NCBI GenBank assembly: GCA_016193165.1
Contig: JACPST010000094.1
Location: 1-8,655 of the forward strand
Source of the DNA: Deltaproteobacteria bacterium
GTDB taxonomy: Bacteria; Bdellovibrionota; JACOXK01; 2-02-FULL-40-11
Reading direction: 5' to 3'
Length of the DNA: 8,655 bases
A program made the translations under genes and the position numbers. The notes beneath the pieces are model-generated. The model did no database searches, was not told the DNA's origin, and worked only from the letters and a program-made list of their open reading frames with translations. Each line of letters begins with the position of its first letter. The stretch's first letter is position 1. Positions 1 through 6,367 of this stretch are shown piece after piece.

Positions 1-23
1 AATTGGAATTGAATATTTACATT

Positions 24-506
24 TTACTTAGCCTCTATTTTTGTAATTTTCTGAGAGGCTTCATTTAATTTTAATGACCCCTGTTCCAGTAAGGCAGTGG
101 CCTGCTGCATTTTTGGGTTATTATTTTCTTTCAGGGCCTGTTCATAAAGTGCAAACCCTTGAGCATAATTTTTCATAGAGTCTACAAATTCTGCATGAAT
201 ATCAGAGATAGCTGCTGGTGCTTTGATGCCTGCCATTTGTTTGTAAAAAGATGCAAACAAATCCTTCGTTCTGCCGATATTGGCCGCTGCAGGATCTCTT
301 TGAGAGTGTGGCTGACTTAAAACGGTATTCATACTTGTTAGAGTTTGGGCTGTTTGTTGAACCATGGGATTAATTTGCTCTAGATAGGACATGAGGTCTC
401 CTTTTTTCATCGTCGTCGGGCCAAAGAGAGCATATGCGACAATGACCCCCACGAAGGTAAAAGCAAATACCCCCCAGTAAATCAGTTTTAATTTTTTTTC
501 TTCCAT
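24..506 (-). CDS. Single-pass membrane protein with helical exterior domain, unknown function
   Basis: I do not recognise the family of this 160-aa protein. Residues about 7-28 form one hydrophobic helix after a short Lys-rich N-terminus (MEEKKLK), which suggests an uncleaved signal anchor with the rest in the periplasm or outside. The remainder is predicted helical (residues 35-160), rich in Gln, Ala, Met and Lys, with no Cys and no obvious catalytic motif. Its spacing suggests an antiparallel helical bundle. I chose the ATG at 506 because a strong AGGAGG lies just upstream, overlapping the stop of the preceding giant gene (stop 518-520). A longer frame starting at 533 would lie inside the upstream gene and lacks this site. 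The 11-base gap indicates tight operon coupling with the IPT protein. Unlike its two operon partners it lacks the C-x11-C tail. It may anchor or help assemble the secreted partners, which is inference only. Confidence 0.8.
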   Translation of the reverse strand: MEEKKLKLIYWGVFAFTFVGVIVAYALFGPTTMKKGDLMSYLEQINPMVQQTAQTLTSMNTVLSQPHSQRDPAAANIGRTKDLFASFYKQMAGIKAPAAISDIHAEFVDSMKNYAQGFALYEQALKENNNPKMQQATALLEQGSLKLNEASQKITKIEAK

Positions 507-517
507 ACGTTCCTCCT

Positions 518-3500
518 TTATTGCTCCACACATCCGGGCTGAGAGTAGCGAGGGATGTTGGGGTCACAAATTTTTGCTCCTTGTGCTGCCGGCTCTTGTG
601 TCGGCTTTTGTGCTGCTGGCTGTTTGGGTTTGGAATAGGTCGGCACCTGATCTTCAGATTCTTTTTCGGGTTGAGGGGCTTCTTTTCCTTGTTCAATACA
701 TCCGGGTTGCCAAAATTTAGGCAACTCTGGATCACAATATTTTTTCTCTTCTGCTTTTTGTTCAGCTGGCTTTTGTTCTGCCGGTACTCTGGATTTTTCT
801 ATTTGGCGTTGTTTTTCCATCGCTTCTTTTTCCTGGCGTTGTTTTATGGCTTCTTCAATGGCTTTTTGTCTGGAGGCTTCTTCTTCAGCTTGCTTTTTTG
901 CTAGTTCTTCATCTGCTTTCTTTTTCGCAGCTTCTTCAGCTAATTTTTTAGCTTGTTCTTCCTCTTTGGCCAACTGTGCTTTTGATTTTTGAACATCAAT
1001 AAGTGGATTATTCCACATCAAAAGTTCCCCCTCTCTGAGGGTCACTTTGAGAGAATAGGAGCCAAATTCTTTTGGCGCTCTAAACATAAGTCGATCTTCT
1101 CCTTTAGGGCCTTGTCCTGTTACAGCACTTACTTCTTTAGTCAGAGTTTCTTTTCCATCTTTGACCAAGAAGACATCTTTAATATTGATGTAGAGAAAAG
1201 GATCCCCTTTTTTCTGATAAGAGAAGTTCTTTCCATAGATGGTAACCATGGTTTCCGACTCCACTTTATCTGGGACTTGTGTAAAGACGGGAGCGGGGGG
1301 TAAAACTTTAGATACTGCTACAAGTGTTTGATCCCATATGATAGGGGCACCTTCTTTAAGAGTTACTTTTATTGAATAACTTCCTGCTTCTTTAGGAGCT
1401 CTTAGTCTTACAACATCTCCACCATCTTTGGCTGATCCAACATTAACACTTATATCTTTAACTAAAGTTTCTTTTCCATCTTTTACAAAGAAGATATCTT
1501 TATAATTACTATACGTAAAATTATCCCCGGTCTTTTTATAAGTGAAATTCTTGCCGACCATCTCCATCATTTCTTCAGGAGCAGCTATTGTTGTTGGGAT
1601 GCTGGTAATAACAGGGACTATTTTTTTTACTTCTTTTGCTGCTACTCGTTCAGCAGGATCTCCAAAAATTTTTGTCATTTCAGAAGAGAGGACAGGAGGC
1701 TTTGCTTCAATGGCTTTTTGTTCTATTTTTCCTACATTTGAAACTCTATAACTTGCACTTCTGGCCCCTTCCTGAGCTTGTCCAGATGAACCCCCTGCTG
1801 GAGGATTTTGACACGTGACCCAGTTTGCCCATCCAGTGGCGTAGTATTCTTGTCCATACCCTGAGCAACAAAATTTGGCGTCGTAAAATGTTCCATGTCT
1901 GGCGGAGAGATGGGTGCCATTAGGAGCACACACATCCTTGCTGGATACTGTTTCTCCAAGGCTGTAGCGATTACGAGGGCTGGGAACAGGAGTTAAATCT
2001 GCTGCCTCTGCGCTTGTGAACGTTCTTAAAAAGGCATTGGCCCAGTAAGTATCATGAGTGGCATCATCCCATTCAGTGCTGCAGTTTCCATCGTGTGGGC
2101 CATCATCCCAGGGGCAGCAATCAGGCGCAGATGCTTTTTTCCCTTTATGGGGGCCTGATTCAAATGTACCTCCACATCGTCTCCCTGTGGGATGTCTTAA
2201 ACAACAGTTGTCATGTTTCATGCTCCCAGGGGTGACATAACAGGCGCGTTGTCCATCGCTGTTTTCTTCTAGACAGCCGCCCGCCATCCACATGATTTGA
2301 GTTTTTTCTTTGGTTTCTTTTTGGCCTCCGCCCTTGCAGCCATTTCCAACGGCAGGAAAGCATTTTTCTGCATTGCCTTCTTGATTATAGGTTACGGGTT
2401 CTTTAGGAGAGATCAGAGCTTTAGAGACTTCTCCCCATTTTGTTTTAACAATCACTGTGACAAAATCTCGGCCATAGTCTTGAATCCCCCAACTTTCATT
2501 GGTGAGAGTGATATTTGTTTTTTCTTTATTGACCTTGGCCGTGGATAGATCAATTTTTTTATCTCCCACTGTAATGGATTCTATATTTTCAAGGTATCTT
2601 CCTTCGATGACGGGTGAATTTCCAAGCTGTCTTCCCTCTGGACTGATGCTTGTGATGACAGGTGTTTTTCTAATTTTAACAGAAGAAGGCCATGTGGATT
2701 CTCCATAAGCGGTGATTATTTTGAGCGTATAATCTCCCACTTCACTTGGAGAATGTATTTGGGCTTCTTGGCCTGTGAGAATTTTACCGAGGGGCTCAGT
2801 GACAACGTTACCTAGATTTCCATCATGCAATCCCCATACTTCTTTGCTTCCTAAAATAAACTTTGCCCGCATGCCATGGGTAAAATTTTTCCCTTGGATT
2901 TTAAAATCCATGTCTGGAGCCATCTCACTACTAGGAACACTTGTTAGGGAAGGAGTGGGGCGATCTTTAATTTCAATATTTTTTGTCGCTTCTCCTTTGG
3001 CGGTTTTAACTTTAAGAGTGAATGTCCCCGTGATATTGGGGACAGGAACGTGAATGACATATCTTGAGACGACTTGAATAGATTGAACCTTGTGACTTCC
3101 AAATAGTACTTCGGGTGAACCAAAAAAATTGTCCCCCTTGATACGAATGGTGTCTCCCGTATAAATATCTTTTATTCCACTGTGTTTGGGATCTTCCTCA
3201 ATAGAGTCGATTTGAGGTTCTGCAAAAGCAATAAGCTTTTTACTGTAAATTGCTTCCCCGTCTGATGTTACCACTTTAATAGTTCCATCATCTGAGAGTG
3301 CTTTTGGAGTATAGCATTCGATTTCAGTGGGAGATCTGTATTTGCATTGCATAAAGGTATCATTGTAATAGACACTCACAGAGTGATCGAAGTTTTTGCC
3401 AAAAATATAAAACTCAAAATCCTCTCGAATTCTATCTGGATGAATATTGGTGATGACAGGTTTTTTATCAGCTGGGGGGGTAACCTTATTCATAAATTCA

Positions 3501-4031
3501 TTGATGCCTGCATAACCGAGATACCATTCCTTGTTTTCCTTTAGCCACGATTTAAGGGCGTCTTTTCGACCTTTAGGATGTGTTTGTGGGAATTTTTCGA
3601 TATGGCGTTTTTCTTGCAAAGCTTTTAAAGCATATTGGAATGGTTTTTGGGTTTCATCTCTAAAAAATGTTTGCAAGCCTGGATATTTTTTTACCTCTTC
3701 AATAAAGACTTCTTCCATGCTCTTCTTTGAAATCTGTTTTTCTTGGGCTGGGGTTAATGGAAATGCTTTAACTTCAACTGCAGGTGGGGGTGACAATTCT
3801 ACAGCTCGGCATCGCAACTTTGTTATAGAAAACTTCTTCTACATTATTAAAATTAGCGCCAGAAAGCATGAGTTCTGTTCCTGGGGTATGAAAATTCAAA
3901 GGAGGATCAATAAAGCTAACAGAAGGCTCATCGCCCGCATAGACTAGATTTAAACCTAAAAAAAGACTCAATGCCCACAACGCCAAAATGGAATACTTTT
4001 TCACAACCAACGTACTACGATTCATGCTCAT
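518..4031 (-). pseudogene. Giant secreted IPT/TIG-repeat protein with Cys-rich insert and coiled coil, interrupted by one apparent frameshift
   Basis: Two overlapping frames read as one gene of about 1170 codons if a single extra base is discounted between 3774 and 3838. The first frame starts at ATG 4031 (AAGGGA upstream; GTG 4034 is an alternative) and ends at a TGA at 3774. It encodes a signal peptide (cleavage near VYA/GDE) and the start of an IPT domain with the GANF motif. The second frame runs from about 3838 to a TAA at 518. Numbering from TTG 3817, it carries a roughly 90-residue helical domain (21-111), four IPT/TIG-like beta-sandwiches (about 119-198, 200-284, 287-383, 385-470; motifs such as GKNF, GDNF), and a Cys-rich module with 14 Cys (486-669). 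Two further closely similar IPT-like domains (734-836, 842-944), an Ala/Glu/Lys coiled coil (946-1010) and two C-x11-C motifs (1028-1040, 1084-1096) follow. IPT domains are commonly found in adhesins and surface proteins. Whether the gene is truly broken, is an assembly error, or is recoded cannot be decided here; over 3 kb of intact downstream frame argues against long-standing decay. Confidence 0.75.
986..1618 (-). repeat. Tandem pair of near-duplicate IPT-like domains within the giant protein
   Basis: Two consecutive segments of about 103 residues (1310-1618 and 986-1294) align throughout and are roughly half identical. Both contain a PV-[IF]-T start, GKNF, a distinctive insertion around K-x-GD-x-F-x-Y, FxVKDGKETL, RAPKE and GSYS-[IL]-KVTL. 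A Trp lies near each end. They resemble each other far more than the four N-terminal IPT domains, so they look like a later internal duplication. A short linker separates them, and the coiled coil follows directly. Confidence 0.75.
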
Positions 4032-4048
4032 CACTTTCCCTTATTTTC

Positions 4049-4324
4049 TTAATAACGTATTTGTCCTGTCTCAATATCACAGTCGCGATCCAGACAACCT
4101 CGCTGCTTACTTATAGGTAGTTTTGGATCACAGGTTTTTGGAACCACATATTTTTCACCTAAACGTTTCTTTTTTAATTTCTCACGCTGACATCTTACTT
4201 CTGCGTCATTCGTATCATCTTCGATATAACGGCGCCCACGGGTGCCTGCAGACGCCTGATCAGGTAAGCTTAAGAGGAATCCTAGGCAAAACAAAATCAC
4301 ACCATATACTATATAATGTTTCAT
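4049..4324 (-). CDS. Small secreted protein with C-x11-C motif, unknown function
   Basis: This 91-aa protein has a clear Sec signal peptide: a Lys/His start, a hydrophobic core at residues 5-20 and probable cleavage after QASA at residue 26. The mature part is only about 65 residues and strongly basic in the middle (KLKKKRLGEK). Residues 65-77 read CDPKLPISKQRGC, a variant of the C-[DN]-P-x-[LI]-P-x3-Q-x-G-C motif found at the C-terminus of two other proteins in this window. Additional Cys occur at 45 and 81, so two disulfides are possible. The ATG at 4324 follows an excellent AGGAAGGGGGG ribosome binding site. It is the first gene of the minus operon, only 17 bases ahead of the giant IPT gene, and lies directly downstream of the conserved promoter/leader block. 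I do not recognise the family. It could be a partner or chaperone of the giant protein, which is inference. Confidence 0.8.
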   Translation of the reverse strand: MKHYIVYGVILFCLGFLLSLPDQASAGTRGRRYIEDDTNDAEVRCQREKLKKKRLGEKYVVPKTCDPKLPISKQRGCLDRDCDIETGQIRY

Positions 4325-4380
4325 GTCCCCCCTTCCTAATGAGAACTTTTAATTTTGATAAGTATAGATTTGAACTTGAG

Positions 4381-4441
4381 CTTCCACAAACGTACCACTT
4401 CTACATACTTCTAATTGTATCCAAAAAATGATTGAATGCAA
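4381..4441 (-). promoter_or_regulatory. Promoter plus conserved leader, copy 1 (drives minus operon)
   Basis: Read on the minus strand, TTGCAT (4441-4436), a 16-base spacer and TACAAT (4419-4414) form a plausible sigma-70-type promoter. A leader follows that ends in GGTACGTTTGTGGAAG (4396-4381). The copy facing the plus operon at 4970-5030 has the same -35, the same spacer length, a -10 of TATACT and a leader matching at 27 of its last 30 positions. The conserved part ends 56 bases before the ATG at 4324. An alternative -10 (TATACT at 4366-4361) would place the conserved block upstream of the promoter as an activator site. Confidence 0.55.
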
Positions 4442-4466
4442 GTCCCCACCCTTAATTTTTTTAAAT

Positions 4467-4721
4467 TTAGGTGTGGTCAAGCCAGAAACGGAATATTTTT
4501 TTTCTTATTTCAGGGCTAAAGTCGCTTCTATAGAATCGTAAAAATAGAGCTTGTCTAAGATCTAAAGCACTGGGCCTTCGTGATTTTAAAAAAAGAGAAG
4601 AAAGTACTAATTTTTGGGCCATTTTAAACATTGAAAACCCCATCATGAGGCGTTTTTCTCCAGATTTTTGTTTCATGAGAGTTTTCATTTTATGGGCGAT
4701 GATGTGATGTGTGTCTTTCAT
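4467..4721 (-). CDS. Small protein paired with a nucleotidyltransferase-like gene, unknown function
   Basis: This 84-aa cytoplasmic protein has no signal peptide. The visible pattern is KSGEKRLMMG (residues 19-28), SMFKMAQ (30-36), LFLRFY (59-64) and DFSPE (67-71). From memory it resembles a common family of small uncharacterised proteins with the signature SGE-R-x-M-G-x-S-M ... LFLRFYG-x-DF. I recall these being encoded next to nucleotidyltransferase-like proteins. Consistent with that, its ATG overlaps the stop of the nucleotidyltransferase stump just upstream (ATGA, 4718-4721), typical of translational coupling. The partner gene is truncated, so this may be the intact half of a disabled pair. 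A toxin-antitoxin role is possible but not shown by the sequence. Confidence 0.65.
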   Translation of the reverse strand: MKDTHHIIAHKMKTLMKQKSGEKRLMMGFSMFKMAQKLVLSSLFLKSRRPSALDLRQALFLRFYRSDFSPEIRKKIFRFWLDHT

Positions 4722-4915
4722 GTCCTGACCTTTTGATAAGGTTTATCCAATGCGAGTTTCTTTACCCATTCTTCAATATATTTTAAATCCAAGCTTTCCA
4801 CATCTTCAAGCAAATTTCGAACATCACGCAGTTGAAAATCAGACAGGCTCTCTTTCGCCCAATATAATTTTGAAATGATCAGATCTTCGGCAGAGACAAT
4901 CCAAACTGTTATACT
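4718..4915 (-). pseudogene. C-terminal stump of a nucleotidyltransferase-like protein
   Basis: An open stretch of 65 codons without an ATG reads VWIVSAEDLIISKLYWAKES, then LRDVRNLL and YIEEWVKKLAL. This matches the C-terminal part of the widespread nucleotidyltransferase-like proteins, whose conserved SxEDlIlsKL-x-WAK ... qlrDv-x-nll segment I recognise. The N-terminal nucleotide-binding half is absent: an in-frame TAA lies at 4916-4918 and no continuation is visible upstream before the plus-operon promoter. The stop overlaps the start of the small partner ORF by ATGA. It is therefore best read as a decayed gene truncated at its 5' end. Confidence 0.7.
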
Positions 4916-4969
4916 TTACGTATATGACAAAGCAACCTCTTCAGTGACCTATTTCTTTTTAGCAAAATT

Positions 4970-5030
4970 TTGCATTCCTAAAGCGCCATGGTATACTTAG
5001 AAGTAAGTTGAAGCGGTACGTTTGTGGAAG
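4970..5030 (+). promoter_or_regulatory. Promoter plus conserved leader, copy 2 (drives plus operon)
   Basis: TTGCAT (4970-4975), a 16-base spacer and TATACT (4992-4997) form a plausible sigma-70-type promoter, with the start site predicted near 5004. It continues into a conserved leader ending in GGTACGTTTGTGGAAG (5015-5030), 39 bases before the ATG at 5070. The block is the inverted counterpart of 4381-4441 and aligns without gaps over 60 positions (about 43 matches, 27 of the last 30). Conservation past the -10 suggests a binding site or leader RNA element in addition to the core promoter. Confidence 0.55.
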
Positions 5031-5069
5031 TTGGAACCTAAAACCTTTTTCAAAAAGTGGGGTTATTCC

Positions 5070-5576
5070 ATGAAAAAAGTCTTTTTGACGACGATGATTT
5101 TTATCATAAGTATGTGTGGGAGTTTGAGTTTTGCGCGTGTGGATGAGGCAGGAAGTGGAGAAAAGCCAGCCTTAACCTTAGATGAGGAACGCCAGGTCGT
5201 AAAAGAAGCCTTAAAAGACGCTTTTGGCAATGAAATTAAACAGTATCCTTTATTAGGAGCTTTTTTAGAGCTTAAAGTGGATGTTATTTTTGACCGAGTC
5301 ATTAAAATCTTAAAAAAGCGAGGGGTGGATATCAAGGTTTCTACGGTGAGAGCATGGATTGTCCAAAATAAACAAAATATGATGCGTAAAGAAGGCATCC
5401 TGGCTTTTATGGATCAAAAAGAAGAACAACAACAAAGCTTTTTAGATCAGCAACGAGAGGAACGACAACGGGAAGAAAGACGTCCAACTGCGGAAGAAAT
5501 GCCCGCACAGAAGGGACAACCCTGTAATCCCAATATTCCAAACTATTCACAGCCAGGGTGTGTTCCTCAGGATTAA
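5070..5576 (+). CDS. Secreted protein sharing a helical domain and Cys tail with the giant IPT protein
   Basis: This 168-aa protein starts at ATG 5070. The frame is open from 5022, but the ATG at 5070 is followed directly by a textbook signal peptide (KK, hydrophobic residues 4-15, cleavage near SFA at 22) and preceded by GTGGGG. Residues 35-89 and 96-116 align without gaps inside each block to the domain after the first IPT segment of the giant protein (16/55 and 7/21 identities). Shared landmarks are LT, E-x-Q, K-x-YP-x-L, W-x3-NK and GI-x2-FM. A Gln/Glu/Arg-rich, probably helical segment follows (117-140). The protein ends with CNPNIPNYSQPGC (152-164). It is the first gene of the plus operon. 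Cys16 in the signal peptide lacks a proper lipobox, so I do not call it a lipoprotein. The family is not recognised; a structural or binding role beside the giant protein is inferred. Confidence 0.85.
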   Translation: MKKVFLTTMIFIISMCGSLSFARVDEAGSGEKPALTLDEERQVVKEALKDAFGNEIKQYPLLGAFLELKVDVIFDRVIKILKKRGVDIKVSTVRAWIVQNKQNMMRKEGILAFMDQKEEQQQSFLDQQREERQREERRPTAEEMPAQKGQPCNPNIPNYSQPGCVPQD

Positions 5577-5594
5577 GGGTGAAGGGGGTAAGGT

Positions 5595-6353
5595 ATGAAA
5601 CGCAGCCTATTTTTAATTTTAGTGGCCGCCATAGGGCTTGTTAGTCTCAAGAGTTTTTCTGCAGATGAGTATATGGCAGGAACCTATCGCTGTTGGATGT
5701 TTAATGTCTCTGGGGCGGGTAAAAGATGTACCAGCCCTGCGCTCGTTTTAAAAGAAAATGGGAAATATACGATGGGCAGTGAAAAAGGAACGTGGAAATA
5801 TGATGGAGAGCTTATTTTATCAGAATCCAAAATTAGAGGCCCTGGGAAAGTGCAAGTCGGGGCCAATGGGATGCGTGTGATTTTTGAATATTCGTATCGC
5901 GGGTGGGATCATGTGGTGACGTATTTAAGACAAGATATGCGAGGGGCTTCTGCTCCGAAAAGTAAAAAAGTAGTAGAACAAAAAAAGAAGGATCATCCTT
6001 TTTTAGAAGATGAAGCCCCTCAACCTTCTAGGAGTTCTGCTAATGTTGAAATGACCCCGATGGTTAAAAAAGATGGGCCTCCAGTGGATATTGATGTGAC
6101 GATTATTTTCCCAGATTCCGGGAATGTCGGATGGATCAATGGAGCTGCGATTATGGAAGAAGGAGAAACTACGGGGCCTGAAACTTTGGCCAATAACGAC
6201 GGGAAGAATACGGTAACCACCTATTTTCGTAGCATGCCTTCAGGGCGCGTCTATAAAATCTATGTGACCACGGGATTTGAAAAACGGTACGTCGGAACTG
6301 TTGATCTGCGCAAGGCTACAGAAGATGTCAAAGTAAAGCTTTATGCGAAGTGA
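5595..6353 (+). CDS. Secreted two-domain beta-rich protein, unknown function
   Basis: This 252-aa protein has a Sec signal peptide (MKRSLFLILVAAIG..., cleavage near FSA at 23). The first mature domain (about 24-113) has alternating beta-strand character: GTYRCW, Cys33 and Cys45 (possibly disulfide bonded), NGKYTMGSEKGTWKYDGELI and a final VVTYLRQ. Its G-x-Y and G-T-W pattern recalls small beta-barrel, lipocalin-like folds, but I cannot assign one. A charged, low-complexity linker (114-160, Lys/Glu/Pro/Ser) leads to a second beta-rich domain (163-252) beginning VDIDVTIIFPDSG and ending VKVKLYAK. The ATG at 5595 has a purine-rich ribosome binding site (AAGGGGGTAAGG) and lies 18 bases after the preceding stop, so the two are cotranscribed. 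No catalytic motif is visible. Confidence 0.8.
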   Translation: MKRSLFLILVAAIGLVSLKSFSADEYMAGTYRCWMFNVSGAGKRCTSPALVLKENGKYTMGSEKGTWKYDGELILSESKIRGPGKVQVGANGMRVIFEYSYRGWDHVVTYLRQDMRGASAPKSKKVVEQKKKDHPFLEDEAPQPSRSSANVEMTPMVKKDGPPVDIDVTIIFPDSGNVGWINGAAIMEEGETTGPETLANNDGKNTVTTYFRSMPSGRVYKIYVTTGFEKRYVGTVDLRKATEDVKVKLYAK

Positions 6354-6367
6354 TGGGGGCATGAGTT

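Noticed and set aside
2180..2240. HDNCC in the Cys-rich module recalls the phospholipase A2 active-site motif.
   Set aside because: The PLA2 motif is CC-x2-HD-x-C, with the Cys pair before the His-Asp. Here the order is reversed and the calcium loop is absent, so there is no support for phospholipase activity.
3774..3800. RF2-type programmed frameshift at the TGA ending the first frame of the giant gene.
   Set aside because: The codon before TGA is AGT, not the slippery CTT, and no Shine-Dalgarno-like stimulator stands at the required close spacing, so an indel is more likely.
4123..4431. A 102-codon open frame on the plus strand opposite the small Cys-motif gene.
   Set aside because: It is antisense to a gene with a signal peptide, strong ribosome site and conserved motif; its translation shows no recognisable features.
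5041..5064. Possible small hairpin (AACC-TTTTT / AAAAA-GTGG-GGTT) covering the ribosome binding site of the 168-aa gene.
   Set aside because: It requires a one-base loop or a shortened A/T stem plus a four-base bulge, and no equivalent exists in the other operon's leader, so it is too weak to report.
5070..5135. Lipoprotein signal at Cys16 of the 168-aa protein (ISMC).
   Set aside because: The residue before Cys is Met, not Gly/Ala/Ser, and a good signal peptidase I site (SFA) follows at residue 22.
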